In this document: in pieces, positions 1 to 8,215 of the stretch
Position numbering within the stretch: the first letter of the stretch is position 1
Layout of the letters: each line of letters opens with the position of its first letter
Assembly (NCBI RefSeq): GCF_902150045.1
Contig: NZ_CABFVU010000001.1
Span: 434,001 to 498,000 of the forward strand
Direction: 5' to 3'
DNA from: Chitinophaga polysaccharea
GTDB taxonomy: Bacteria > Bacteroidota > Bacteroidia > Chitinophagales > Chitinophagaceae
Length of the DNA: 64,000 nt
The notes under the pieces: generated by a model
Database searches by the model: none
What the model was told of the DNA's origin: nothing
What the model saw: the letters and a program-made list of their open reading frames with translations, nothing else
Position numbers and translations under genes: made by a program

Positions 1-817
1 TCTTGAAGGATAAAATCCCCGCTTCCTCCACGTCATTATACCACAAAGCCAGCTTCTTAAATGCTTCTTCTTTACACTTACAATGTCTGTAAACCTCACC
101 GAGTCGCAGGGATAGCTGGTAGGATTTATGAATAAGGGGGTAATGACTAAATAAAAGTTCCGCTCTCTGCTGCTGCTCTCTGGTCCATAGTCTGGGATGC
201 TTAAATAGCAAGTATCGGCTTCTGGCCAGCAGCTGTTTAGCTGTATCGCCGTTAGCGAGCCTGACTGGCTCATACTTCATTGCGGCTCGTTTTGCCTGCT
301 CGTATTCCAGATTCTCCTGTTCCAGGGCTTCCCAGCGATGCTTTATTCTGATTTCCTGTACCGCATCAAAAGCCAGGTGTTGCACATGGAAGCGATCTAT
401 CACCCGATGGGCGTTAGGGAAACAGGCTTTAACAGCGCTATTAAGGCTACCAGACATATCGATGGTAACTTCCTGTACTCTTCCACGCAGGCGTTTAGGG
501 ATCTTAAACAGTATTTCTTTCAGAAATTCAGACTGAGTGCCCTTGATCATAGCCACTATTGAGCCTTTGCGCCCTTTGGCCAGCTTATTAGTGACAATTG
601 TATACAGTTCTCCACTGGAAAAGGCTGTCTCGTCTATACTTAAAGCGGCACCAATGTTTTGTTCAAAAAGCATCCATTCAGTAGCATGTTCTTTTTGATC
701 CCAGGTACCAAAATCACTGAGATGATGCTTGTATTGCTGGCCTAACTGTTTACCGTCTATCTGAAAGAAATGGCCCAATTGCACAGGGCTTACAGGATAT
801 TTATCTAAGTAATCCTT
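1..817 (-). CDS. ISAon1-type (ISL3-like) transposase, catalytic part, cut by window edge
   Basis: An open reading frame runs leftward from about 817 to the window edge without a stop. Its translation contains SIDETAFSSGELYTIVTNK, then IDMSGSLNSA, then FPNAHRVIDRFHVQHLAF. This is the Asp-rich DDE core and the VxDxFHV motif typical of ISL3-like and ISAon1 transposases. No ATG is visible near its upstream end. The frame opens with KDYLDKYPVSPVQ just after a TAA stop at 820-818, so it is probably expressed by recoding from the upstream N-terminal ORF (801-1154), or from a non-ATG start. The C-terminus and left inverted repeat are outside the window. Its role would be insertion-sequence transposition. 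The frame is intact where visible, so the element may be active. Confidence 0.8.
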
Positions 818-1154
818 TTAAAAAAGCACCGAACTCCGGTGTCATTCGTGTGCCTTTTTTAACTATTTCCCAATCTCTTGTTATTATTTCTCCATCCTCT
901 AAAACCTCCCACCGACGGCGTTTGGCATGCAGGGTGACCTTTTGGCCACGTATAGGAAAATCCTGAATTGCAATTTCTGAGAAGAAACCTTTGGAGTGTG
1001 CTTTTCTATGCTGATGCTCTACTGGGATTGTATTCTTTTCTTCCAGGTATATATCAATACCCTCCTTATTCTGACTTGAATCAATTAAGTCAAAATACTC
1101 TAAAACCCCTGCTGGTAACAGCATCTCTACTAGTTTGCGAAAATTCTGATCCAC
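801..1154 (-). CDS. ISAon1 family transposase N-terminal region protein
   Basis: A 117-residue ORF directly upstream of, and overlapping, the catalytic transposase frame. It contains a basic segment (residues about 60-85, with VTLHAKRRRWEVLEDG) resembling the short DNA-binding N-terminal proteins annotated as ISAon1 transposase N-terminal region. It ends with TPEFGAFLKGLLR and a TAA at 803-801. The catalytic frame becomes open within the sequence TTTTTTAAAAGG (825-814 on the minus strand). The two products probably form one transposase, by recoding or by association. The start at 1154 is the only ATG near the beginning of the frame. Confidence 0.75.
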   Translation of the reverse strand: MDQNFRKLVEMLLPAGVLEYFDLIDSSQNKEGIDIYLEEKNTIPVEHQHRKAHSKGFFSEIAIQDFPIRGQKVTLHAKRRRWEVLEDGEIITRDWEIVKKGTRMTPEFGAFLKGLLR

Positions 1155-1558
1155 GTGCTTCGTTGGTTAATCTGCTGCAAAAAAACTACTTTTTATCCTA
1201 TCCCCCAACTTTTCAACTTGATCCTTTTTTTCGCTTTCTCCCACTTTCGTTGACACAAAATTGACACACCAAATGACACACCAAATTCGAGTGCTGGTAG
1301 GAGAACACGACCAGCACCTTTGTGTCTTTTATAAAACCCAAATCAGACACTTTTTCCGCGTTTGTGACACTGAAATTTTCTGACACAGCAGCAGTTGTGT
1401 TCGAGAAAAAATCTTATGCAGCCTTTCTTCCGAATACTTCCGATTGCGCAATAAGCTTCATTTTGAATGTCGGCACGTAGCCTTAGTTCTGCCGGGCACT
1501 ATGGCCATAGATAAATAACTGAATATAAGACCAGTAAGCCCGTGTCGTATAATTGCCT
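1155..1558. other. Gene-poor stretch between IS and membrane protein gene
   Basis: About 400 bases without a supportable gene. It contains the TGACACA repeats (1251-1285) and probably the unlocated outer end of the insertion sequence. Reading both strands between 1400 and 1550 gives only short open stretches with no recognisable motif. I could not identify the terminal inverted repeat because the other end of the element is outside the window. Confidence 0.5.
1251..1285. repeat. Short direct repeats TGACACACCAAA near the IS upstream end
   Basis: TGACACA occurs at 1251, 1262 and 1274. The copies at 1262-1273 and 1274-1285 form a perfect tandem 12-mer, TGACACACCAAA. Further TGACAC and GTGTC elements lie between about 1320 and 1390. 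The cluster sits between the transposase N-terminal ORF and the next gene. It could be a transposase or recombinase binding site, or leftover mobile-element DNA. No function can be assigned from sequence alone. Confidence 0.55.
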
Positions 1559-1903
1559 TTAACTCCCGAAATCTCCTATATATAAACTATAATCATTGTG
1601 TCCCAGGATTATTCCAATAACACCTCCGATAATCGTCCCTAACAATAATAACCTTAGATTATTCTTTAAAAAGAAATTAGTACGTACCAATATATGGTAG
1701 ATGATCAATCCAATCAGATAAATCCAAAAATGTCCTAAAAACATGATCCAATACGCAATTATAAACCTGGGCTGTTCAATAGCATAATTGAAATTCAATA
1801 GCAGGTCCAGTACATACGAAAGCACGCTGCTAATCAAACTAATACAAAGGAAAAGCAATATATTTCCAATAACCTTCCCGCCTGTACTTGATTTTATTTG
1901 CAT
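1559..1903 (-). CDS. Small multi-pass membrane protein of unknown function
   Basis: 114 residues, mostly hydrophobic. Four likely membrane segments can be seen: about residues 11-33 (IGNILLFLCISLISSVLSY), 45-68, 72-92 and 98-112, separated by short basic or polar loops. No family motif is recognised. It is flanked by insertion-sequence and integrase debris and has no operon partner. The start at 1903 is the first ATG and gives a short basic N-terminus before the first membrane segment. It could be accessory cargo of a decayed mobile element, but that is only positional inference. Confidence 0.55.
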   Translation of the reverse strand: MQIKSSTGGKVIGNILLFLCISLISSVLSYVLDLLLNFNYAIEQPRFIIAYWIMFLGHFWIYLIGLIIYHILVRTNFFLKNNLRLLLLGTIIGGVIGIILGHNDYSLYIGDFGS

Positions 1904-2039
1904 CCGATTTTTTGTTTAAAGGTTTCTATAGAGATATTACCCTCAATAACATCTTTGATAAGTTTATAGTTCGGTCTCGAAATTGTTGGCGGAACAATCT
2001 AAGCGGCGTCGCCGTTTTCAGCAATTTTAACAGCCATCT

Positions 2040-2952
2040 TCTCCTGCAAACTAGTCCATGGCAGTTGGCACGGGTTACATTCCATCTCACAAGATAGAAC
2101 CGAATTTTATTAAGTACTATGAAAAATATGTGAAAGACCACAAACGCGAAGGCTGCAGGCACCTGCCATGCTGTTTTACGAAGTTTAAAAAATTTGTCGC
2201 AGTAGATTTTTGTCGCCGATATCTGTTACTTACAATTTCTGTTTCCGCTTCAGAAAATATTTGCCGGATTGCCTCACAGGTGAAACGCCTCAAAATAACT
2301 ACGCAACGTTTAAAAGTATGGTTAGAAACGCCACCAGGGATGGATACTTTCGCTGTGATCCAACAGAGGAAATTGCAGCCGTGCGGAAACCGAGTGTAAC
2401 GCTAAAGGAGTTTTTGGAGGTCGACGAATACCTTAAAGTAATCCAACGCCCAGCCCCACCGCATATTGCAGAAACGGTAGATGCCTTTATTTTTAGTCTT
2501 TATTCTGGGTTGCGCTGGTGTGATGTTAAGCCTCCAGAGATCGAAAATGGTAATCTTACGACGCGGATCATCCAGGTAGAGACTGGACAACCGTAATATT
2601 GACTTTGCACCCGGTTGCCTTGCAAATTCCGAAAAGCAGAGAATCAGGAGAAATGGTAATTGCAAGGGACGGATATTTACGCTGCCATCAAGAAACGCAG
2701 CCAATGACGTGATTAAAGCATGGGGAAAGATGCTGGCGTAAAAAAATAATCATCTGGTCCTGTGCAAGGCTTACCTATTCCACCCTATTGCAGGATCAGC
2801 GCGTGGCCAATGCTACGGTCGCTTATTTGCAATAATATCCGTAATAAAATGCTGTATACCAAGTTTGCAGTAGCACACAGGGCTGTACCCTACGATCCTA
2901 AACCCCTTATCCAACCCTTAGTGCCTGCACAAATCACCTCTCAAAATTAAAT
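2040..2952 (+). pseudogene. Tyrosine recombinase (phage-type integrase) pseudogene
   Basis: Successive pieces of one Bacteroidota integrase appear in order in different frames. They are PNFIKYYEKYVKDHKREG (about 2100-2155), FRFRKYLPDCLTGETPQNNY (2230-2300), DAFIFSLYSGLRWCDVK (about 2480-2530), TTRIIQVETGQP (2555-2592), VILTLHPVALQIP (2594-2632), IFTLPSRNAANDVIKAWGK (2672-2730) and WSCARLTYSTLLQDQRVANA (2755-2815). A tail resembling the post-catalytic KRHRP region follows to about 2949. At least four frame changes or in-frame stops interrupt it. The GLRW and CARL signatures carry the expected catalytic arginine regions, but the usual Tyr-containing end is degraded. It marks an old integrated element and cannot yield a full recombinase. 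Confidence 0.85.
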
Positions 2953-3104
2953 TTAGGATAAATATTGGTTACAAAAGGGTAAAAAAATGCAGTGACTGTA
3001 TCATAATAAAAGTGTTTGCTGTATTGAACCAATTATCAGATAACTCTCCAAATATAAACCATATATGTTCACATTACAACAATTTCTTTAATTAAACAAA
3101 AACT

Positions 3105-4079
3105 ATGAAAAATTACTTTAAATCCGGACAGACTAAATTAGTAGCATCCTTTTTTGCTGTGCTTTTGATCGTAACATTGGCATCCTGTACAAAAAAATTA
3201 GAAGAAGTGCCCGGCAAAACACTTTTAGTCAAAACAGATCAAGGGCAATATCTTAAGAACCTTTTGGCATATAAGAAAAGCCCTCATCAGTTATTGATGG
3301 GTTACTACAGTGCCTGGAGGGATGCTGCAAATGATGGCGATATCAAAAAACCGAAAATGACAGATCTTCCTGATAGTGTAGATATTGTTTCAGTCTTTCA
3401 ACAGGGCGGTGAAAAAGAAAGTTATTTTAAAACGCTTAAAGAAACTTACATTCCTGCTCTCCAGGCTAAAGGTACAAAAGTGATTTGGACACAAGGATGG
3501 TTGCCCTGGAACAATGTAAAGGATTCAAGCGATCAGGCAGGTATTGATGCTGCTGTCAAAGACATTATGAACACTATAAATGAGTACAACTATGATGGAT
3601 TTGATATCGATTTTGAACGCAAATCCAGGGTGGAAACAGGGATAATAATAAAAATTTACGAAGGACTGTCTAAATATCTTGGTCCAAAATCCGGGACTGG
3701 TAAGTTATTAATTCTTGATACAGATGAGGACGCTGGAGATAATAGTACGGTGGCCACACTTCTGGAAAAAATAAAAGACAAGATTGACTATGTTTTTTTT
3801 CAGGCTTATAGACGCAGTGCCTCTCAGGTTACCTCATCTTTTTCTGATGGCTTTTCTAAATATATACCAGCGTCAAAATTTCTTGTGGGTGTAAATTTTC
3901 AGGGACAAGACGGTACTGAATCTTCGAATATTGCATTGATTAACGATTTTGCAAAATGGCAACCAAAGAAAGGGGTTAAGGGTGGAGTGTTAATTTATGG
4001 TATAGACGAAATTGTAAATAATAAAAACTTCAATACCGCAACGCGGGCAGCTATTCAGGAAATGAACCCGGCAAAATGA
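3105..4079 (+). CDS. GH18 family secreted lipoprotein (chitinase/endo-beta-N-acetylglucosaminidase-like)
   Basis: 324 residues. An N-terminal signal ends in a lipobox, LASC, with Cys28 as the lipidation site, so the product should be anchored in an outer or surface membrane. The GH18 active-site signature YDGFDIDFE (residues 163-171) is complete, with Asp169 and catalytic Glu171. FFQAY (231-235) matches the later substrate-contact strand. The size fits a single (beta/alpha)8 barrel as in Bacteroidota endoglycosidase-like GH18 proteins. It would hydrolyse beta-1,4 GlcNAc linkages in chitin or N-glycans by substrate-assisted catalysis. No SusC/SusD partner is adjacent, and the gene stands alone between an integrase relic and other fragments. 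A strong terminator follows. Confidence 0.85.
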   Translation: MKNYFKSGQTKLVASFFAVLLIVTLASCTKKLEEVPGKTLLVKTDQGQYLKNLLAYKKSPHQLLMGYYSAWRDAANDGDIKKPKMTDLPDSVDIVSVFQQGGEKESYFKTLKETYIPALQAKGTKVIWTQGWLPWNNVKDSSDQAGIDAAVKDIMNTINEYNYDGFDIDFERKSRVETGIIIKIYEGLSKYLGPKSGTGKLLILDTDEDAGDNSTVATLLEKIKDKIDYVFFQAYRRSASQVTSSFSDGFSKYIPASKFLVGVNFQGQDGTESSNIALINDFAKWQPKKGVKGGVLIYGIDEIVNNKNFNTATRAAIQEMNPAK

Positions 4080-4124
4080 GGTGTAGATCTTAATACTTTG
4101 ATATAAATCATTCATAATACTTTT

Positions 4125-4166
4125 TTTCAAAAAGGCCAAAATTCACCAGAATTTCGGCCTTTTTTC
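4125..4166 (+). terminator. Rho-independent terminator after GH18 gene
   Basis: AAAAAGGCC with AAAATTC pairs across a short loop with GAATTT and GGCCTTTTTT. The result is a long hairpin followed by a T run, about 50 bases after the GH18 stop codon. The flanking A and T tracts would allow function on either strand. Confidence 0.85.
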
Positions 4167-4252
4167 TATTTAGGGTAGAGCATTTCCAACAAATCAGACG
4201 TCAATAGTTTAGGAGGTTCTCGCCATAAGCGGATAGAATTACATTAGGGTAA

Positions 4253-4410
4253 TCAGAAGACGCCGAAGTTGTAATTCTTTGTATTCTCCCAGGAAAGATT
4301 TCTGTTGCCTGCCTGGTTAACGCTAAAGGCATCTCCGGCAACCAGATACGATAGCGCCACCATGCTTAAAGATGAAGTGCCCGTACATGTTATCACGGTC
4401 ATCATCAAAA
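4253..4410 (-). pseudogene. Possible remnant coding sequence on minus strand
   Basis: On the minus strand, one frame from about 4410 down to a TGA near 4253 reads through MVALSYLVAGDAFSVNQAG and NRNLSWENTKNYNFGV. The last segment resembles the NPxLxWExTKxxNxG strand motif seen in SusC-like receptors. The open frame is only about 50 codons, with no convincing start or family context. It may be a scrap of a TonB-dependent receptor left by deletion, or chance. Confidence 0.25.
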
Positions 4411-4425
4411 AGAAAACGTTGAACG

Positions 4426-4638
4426 ATGGAGATCACCGCAGACTATGGCAGTGGCGCCAGCGGCGGGCCGGTGCTTGACAAATATGGCAACCCTGTTGGC
4501 GTTATTTCGGCTACTACGCCGTTATCGGCCATGGTAAAGGATGCTGCGGGAAACCAGGTCAGCGGCCATGTACAGATGGTCATAAAAAGCTCCATACCTG
4601 TGAAAGCGCTGCGGGAATTACTGGGAATGGATCTCTAG
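4426..4638 (+). pseudogene. C-terminal fragment of trypsin-like serine protease
   Basis: 70 residues beginning MEITADYGSGASGGPVLDKYG. This matches the C-terminal third of the intact protease encoded at 32867-33745, which has MEITADYAVGSSGGPI. The Ser of the GxSGGP motif is present, but the His and Asp of the catalytic triad and the signal peptide are missing, and no matching sequence lies upstream. It is therefore a truncated remnant. The DNA differs from the intact copy at many third positions, so it is an old paralogue and not a recent duplication. Confidence 0.75.
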
Positions 4639-4666
4639 CTATTGTCTAGCCTGTTGCACCCTCCTG

Positions 4667-6040
4667 TTATCCTACCGCTTTGTTCAGCGCAACGATAGCC
4701 GCTTTGAAATGTTCCCGGGTAATAACGAACTGGAAATTGACCTTTCTTAAGGCCACTCCAACGCTCAAAATATTAATGTCGGCTTTGGCCAGTGCGGCGG
4801 TAGCGTTGGCCAATAGGCCCGGCTGATCCATATTAGAGCCCAGCAGGCAGACCATTGCAATAGGTTCAACAGTTACATGTTCGTATTTTTCTTTCAGGTC
4901 GTTCAATAACTGCTGGTTCAGATCACTTTCCCAAATGACGATGCTAATACTGTTGGCGCTGGTCGCCTTAAAGGTATAGCTGATACCATAGCGGGAAAAT
5001 ACCTGCATAATATCGAGATCGCTTCCTACTGCGCCTACCATTAGCGGGTCATAAATATCGATAAGCAGTTGCTGGTCTGAGCCGGTAATAACCTCCACCC
5101 TTTTATGTTCTGAAACATAATTTTTAGTGATCAGCGTACCCGGATGTTCCGGTTCAAAAGTGTTTTTGATGCGAAGATTGATGCCTGCTATCTCCAGCGG
5201 TTTTGCTGCCTTGGGATGAATAGCCTCCATCCCTACATCTGCCAGCTGGTCGGCGATATCATAATTGGTATAACCAACAGGTTTCACGTTTTCTATACCT
5301 ACCAACGCCGGATCGGCGGTTGACAGATGGTATTCCTTATGAATAATAGCTTCTTCAGGCCGGAGCAGTTCAGCTATCCTGCTAAAGGTCACTTCTGAAT
5401 AACCGCGGTCAAACTCCCGCATGATCCCCTCCGTTCCTTTTACATACCCTGTTGCAATGCACAGGCAGTTTTTAAGATCGATGGCCGCAAATTCCTCTTT
5501 GATCCGTTCGTCAATCGTTAGTGAGCGCCCGTCGCCCAGGCCGCTCAGATCTGCCAGTACCGCGTTAAGCCCTTTGTTCTGCAGGATATTTGCCAGTGCA
5601 AACGCTGAGTGGCTTTCCCCAACTGAGGCCAGGATCTCCCGGACAGCCAGCAGAATGCCCTCATTGAGATACCCGGAGGCCAACATTGTGTTGGCACTAT
5701 CCAGGTAGGTAAGTACCCGGTTAATAATACCATCCGTCACTTCGTCCGCCTTCGTCATGTCCAGCCCAAGTGGTGCGTAATGGGCATTCAGCTGTTTAAG
5801 GTGAAGCCTTACTGATTCAAGCGCCTTATGATAATCGTTTCCTGTTGCAAACTGATGGTAGGCGCCAGGGGCTTTTGTTTTCTTATTTTCCAGTAACAGG
5901 TTTGTAACTCCCGAAAAAGCAGAAACAATAAAAACACGATTGTATAACCTGTCGCCGGAACGGTCATAATAAATGATGTTGTCGATTACATCTTTTAGTG
6001 CACTCATGGAAGTGCCACCGATTTTTTCCACTGTTAGCAT
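4667..6040 (-). CDS. Aspartate kinase, ectoine-cluster (Ask_Ect) type
   Basis: 457 residues. It starts MLTVEKIGGTSMS, the nucleotide-binding KxGGTS loop in the form typical of Ask_Ect enzymes, where classical LysC and ThrA have KFGGTS. The kinase domain covers about 1-300 and two ACT regulatory domains follow (about 315-380 and 392-457). It phosphorylates L-aspartate to beta-aspartyl phosphate, the entry to lysine, threonine, methionine and, in some bacteria, ectoine. No ectA, ectB, ectC or other amino-acid gene is adjacent; both neighbours are unrelated. The start is the first ATG and gives the canonical N-terminus. The ACT domains imply possible feedback control, but ligand specificity cannot be read here. 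Confidence 0.9.
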   Translation of the reverse strand: MLTVEKIGGTSMSALKDVIDNIIYYDRSGDRLYNRVFIVSAFSGVTNLLLENKKTKAPGAYHQFATGNDYHKALESVRLHLKQLNAHYAPLGLDMTKADEVTDGIINRVLTYLDSANTMLASGYLNEGILLAVREILASVGESHSAFALANILQNKGLNAVLADLSGLGDGRSLTIDERIKEEFAAIDLKNCLCIATGYVKGTEGIMREFDRGYSEVTFSRIAELLRPEEAIIHKEYHLSTADPALVGIENVKPVGYTNYDIADQLADVGMEAIHPKAAKPLEIAGINLRIKNTFEPEHPGTLITKNYVSEHKRVEVITGSDQQLLIDIYDPLMVGAVGSDLDIMQVFSRYGISYTFKATSANSISIVIWESDLNQQLLNDLKEKYEHVTVEPIAMVCLLGSNMDQPGLLANATAALAKADINILSVGVALRKVNFQFVITREHFKAAIVALNKAVG

Positions 6041-6358
6041 CCTGCGAAGCTATATAATTTATGAATGCGATAAAAGTGAATATGCCAATTCCCGTTCAGT
6101 GATTATTCCTATTTTTTATGTACAATGCAGAATGAACGATAGGCTGCCATCAAAACGCTTTAATTTCCACTTTATCTATCGTTGCCAGGGCGTTATAGGT
6201 CCTTAATCCTATACTACCCATAAATGAGGCTGTATCATAGATATGAGACAGCCTCATTTAATTTTGTCTGTGTCACTTTTCGCGCTTTCTCAGAAATTAT
6301 CTTGATTAATAATAACTGACAAATGATTTTAAATCAGCAATACACATAATTCATTTGC
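6041..6358. other. Intergenic region upstream of aspartate kinase
   Basis: About 320 bases with no supportable gene. It must contain the promoter of the aspartate kinase, which reads leftward from 6040. It also contains the hairpin at 6221-6260 that ends transcription of the minus-strand gene at 6359. I see no clear TTG/TAnnTTTG promoter pair. Confidence 0.5.
6221..6260 (-). terminator. Terminator hairpin downstream of 187-residue secreted protein gene
   Basis: AAATGAGGCTGT (6222-6233) pairs perfectly with ACAGCCTCATTT (6248-6259) around a 14-base loop. It lies about 100 bases downstream of the minus-strand gene ending at 6359. The A/T flanks suit termination. Confidence 0.75.
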
Positions 6359-6922
6359 TCAGCAACCGCCTTTGCGGGGGGCACGTTTAAAAATTACTTT
6401 ACTATCCCGTTCTACATATTCACCCGATACTATTGGGTATGAATACTTGGGCGCGTACGATACGTTATGGCTTCTCAGAATTATTTTGTCGTTCACTTTC
6501 AGGCTTTGTAATTGCTCAAGTTGAGACTTTTCCGGCTCAAATTTTACAATGTAATCAACCCCATTAATCCTGGCCATCACACCGAAGCCTAATCTTGATC
6601 CTGGCGGAAGGGAAAGGGAAGTTATAACAGCCTCCATATTGGTAAAATCACTTATATGATTCCTTATATTAGCAACACCGGCATACACTTTTCTACCTGC
6701 AGGAGATGCTTCCCATTTTTTGAACTTTATACCTTCAGGGGTAGCCTCCCATTTTTTCCGTTCAGCTTCCCTTTCAGCAGCAGAGAGGGGTTTTGAGATT
6801 ACCCTTTTAGAAGTTTCATTTTTAATTTCGCGATTAGCAAATACTAATCCGCTTACCACAAGTACCGGTAAGATCAGTGCATAAATGATTTTTTTCATAT
6901 TTTTTATCGGTTTAATTGACAT
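6359..6922 (-). CDS. Secreted or membrane-anchored protein of unknown function with WEAxPxG repeat
   Basis: 187 residues. The true start is probably the second Met (position 9, KKIIYALILPVLVVSG), which gives a clean signal peptide or anchor. A tandem 12-residue repeat, KKWEATPEGIKF then KKWEASPAGRKV, occupies about 57-80 with Trp58 and Trp70. The C-terminal part (about 85-187) is beta-rich and ends in RAPRKGGC. No family is recognised. It is transcribed divergently from the membrane winged-helix regulator at 7065, with about 140 bases between them, so the two may be functionally linked. The localisation is inferred from the signal sequence only. Confidence 0.7.
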   Translation of the reverse strand: MSIKPIKNMKKIIYALILPVLVVSGLVFANREIKNETSKRVISKPLSAAEREAERKKWEATPEGIKFKKWEASPAGRKVYAGVANIRNHISDFTNMEAVITSLSLPPGSRLGFGVMARINGVDYIVKFEPEKSQLEQLQSLKVNDKIILRSHNVSYAPKYSYPIVSGEYVERDSKVIFKRAPRKGGC

Positions 6923-7064
6923 AAATCAGATCCGTTTAAGGCATTTCTTTTATTTTTCATATCCCTTTAACGATGGTGCAACAAAACTACTTTGATTTAT
7001 TTCAGCGGGAGGAACCTGGATTGTAAATAAAAATGTAACCTTTGTAAATAAATGGTAAAATGGT

Positions 7065-7955
7065 ATGTTTCATAGCCGAAATCTGCTTTCCGGGAAGCGC
7101 AAGTACTTGTGGGGACTGATACTACTCCTGTTTATCTCTGTAACTTGCCTGGTTTTTAGTATGACCGGCAGTGACGGTTTTGCGATCGCCAGGAGGGAAG
7201 TTTTGCTTCGCAGGATAGGAGATGAACTGCTAACGCAGTCGGGCGACAGTAAATCAAGGGTGCTTCCGGTAAAAAAGATCGCCGAAAATGAATACCAGAT
7301 CAGTTTTGAGAATGAGCTTACTTTTCAACCGGGCTCGTTGGTGAATATCACCCGGCGTTTGCTGGCCCAAGACCCCCTTTCAAGCGATTATGTGGTCACA
7401 GTTCTGAACAGCGATAAGTCTGGTGTAGTCTATGGATATGCTATATCAAAAAACAAAAAAGATGATATTGTAGCTTGTATAGGCAGAAAACAACCCAGGG
7501 CACGTTACATTGTCAACATCAAATTTAAACCGACAAGCCTAAATACAGCAAAGAATGGACTTTTGCTAGGCGGTTTGCCATTTTTAGCATTTATTGGTTT
7601 TATATTTTTCAGGTTTGCTAAACCGCGCCGGACTTTACCTGATGACCAGGTTACTGGTATAGTCACTTTGGGCTCAATGTTGTTCGATGAAAAAAACCGT
7701 AAGCTCATAATAAATGGAAAGACCATTGATCTCACCGGAACTGAAACCCGTGTGTTGCAGATCTTCGCATCTTCTCCTAACGAGACCATAGAGAAAAGCA
7801 GGCTACAAAAAGAGGTATGGGAAGATGAAGGTGTTATAGTTGGCCGCAGTCTTGATATGTTCATATCAAAACTCAGAAAAAAGCTGGAACCTGATCCCAA
7901 TATCAACATCGTTGTTGTACGCGGCAAAGGCTATAAGCTTGAAATCAGCTCCTAA
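7065..7955 (+). CDS. Membrane-anchored winged-helix transcriptional regulator (OmpR/PhoB-type DNA-binding domain)
   Basis: 296 residues. Membrane segment 1 is at about 13-32, an extracytoplasmic domain at about 33-160, and membrane segment 2 at about 165-183. A cytoplasmic OmpR-type winged helix covers 205-294 (LTGTETRVLQIFASSPNETI, then SKLRKKLEPDP and RGKGYKLE). There is no receiver domain or histidine kinase, so sensing and DNA binding sit in one chain. This recalls ToxR and CadC, but with the DNA-binding domain at the C-terminus. The divergent neighbour at 6359-6922 is a plausible target. The signal sensed is unknown. The ATG at 7065 places a short basic segment before the first membrane helix, as expected. 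Confidence 0.8.
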   Translation: MFHSRNLLSGKRKYLWGLILLLFISVTCLVFSMTGSDGFAIARREVLLRRIGDELLTQSGDSKSRVLPVKKIAENEYQISFENELTFQPGSLVNITRRLLAQDPLSSDYVVTVLNSDKSGVVYGYAISKNKKDDIVACIGRKQPRARYIVNIKFKPTSLNTAKNGLLLGGLPFLAFIGFIFFRFAKPRRTLPDDQVTGIVTLGSMLFDEKNRKLIINGKTIDLTGTETRVLQIFASSPNETIEKSRLQKEVWEDEGVIVGRSLDMFISKLRKKLEPDPNINIVVVRGKGYKLEISS

Positions 7956-8215
7956 GGAAGAATCGCCCCCCCGCTATGGCTTTAGCGCCCTAATGATTTG
8001 CTAATAAAAGCCCCCCGACTGGCTCAACCAGGTGTTGAACCCCACCGGAGGCGTAACAGGAAGATATTTTCCGATACTTATCTAATACTTATTTCTTTAA
8101 ATTTTTGTCCCTATGTGTTCCTTGTGCTATCTAAATTACTGATAGTCAATATGCTAATTTGTTATCGGGCACTAAAATGGACAAATCGGAAGATACCTGG
8201 TTCGGTCCAACGATT

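Noticed and set aside
7980-8060. Possible tRNA-like sequence near 8020 (GGTGTTGAACCCCACC)
   Set aside because: No cloverleaf can be formed: acceptor and anticodon stems are missing and there is no TTCGAATCC-type T loop.
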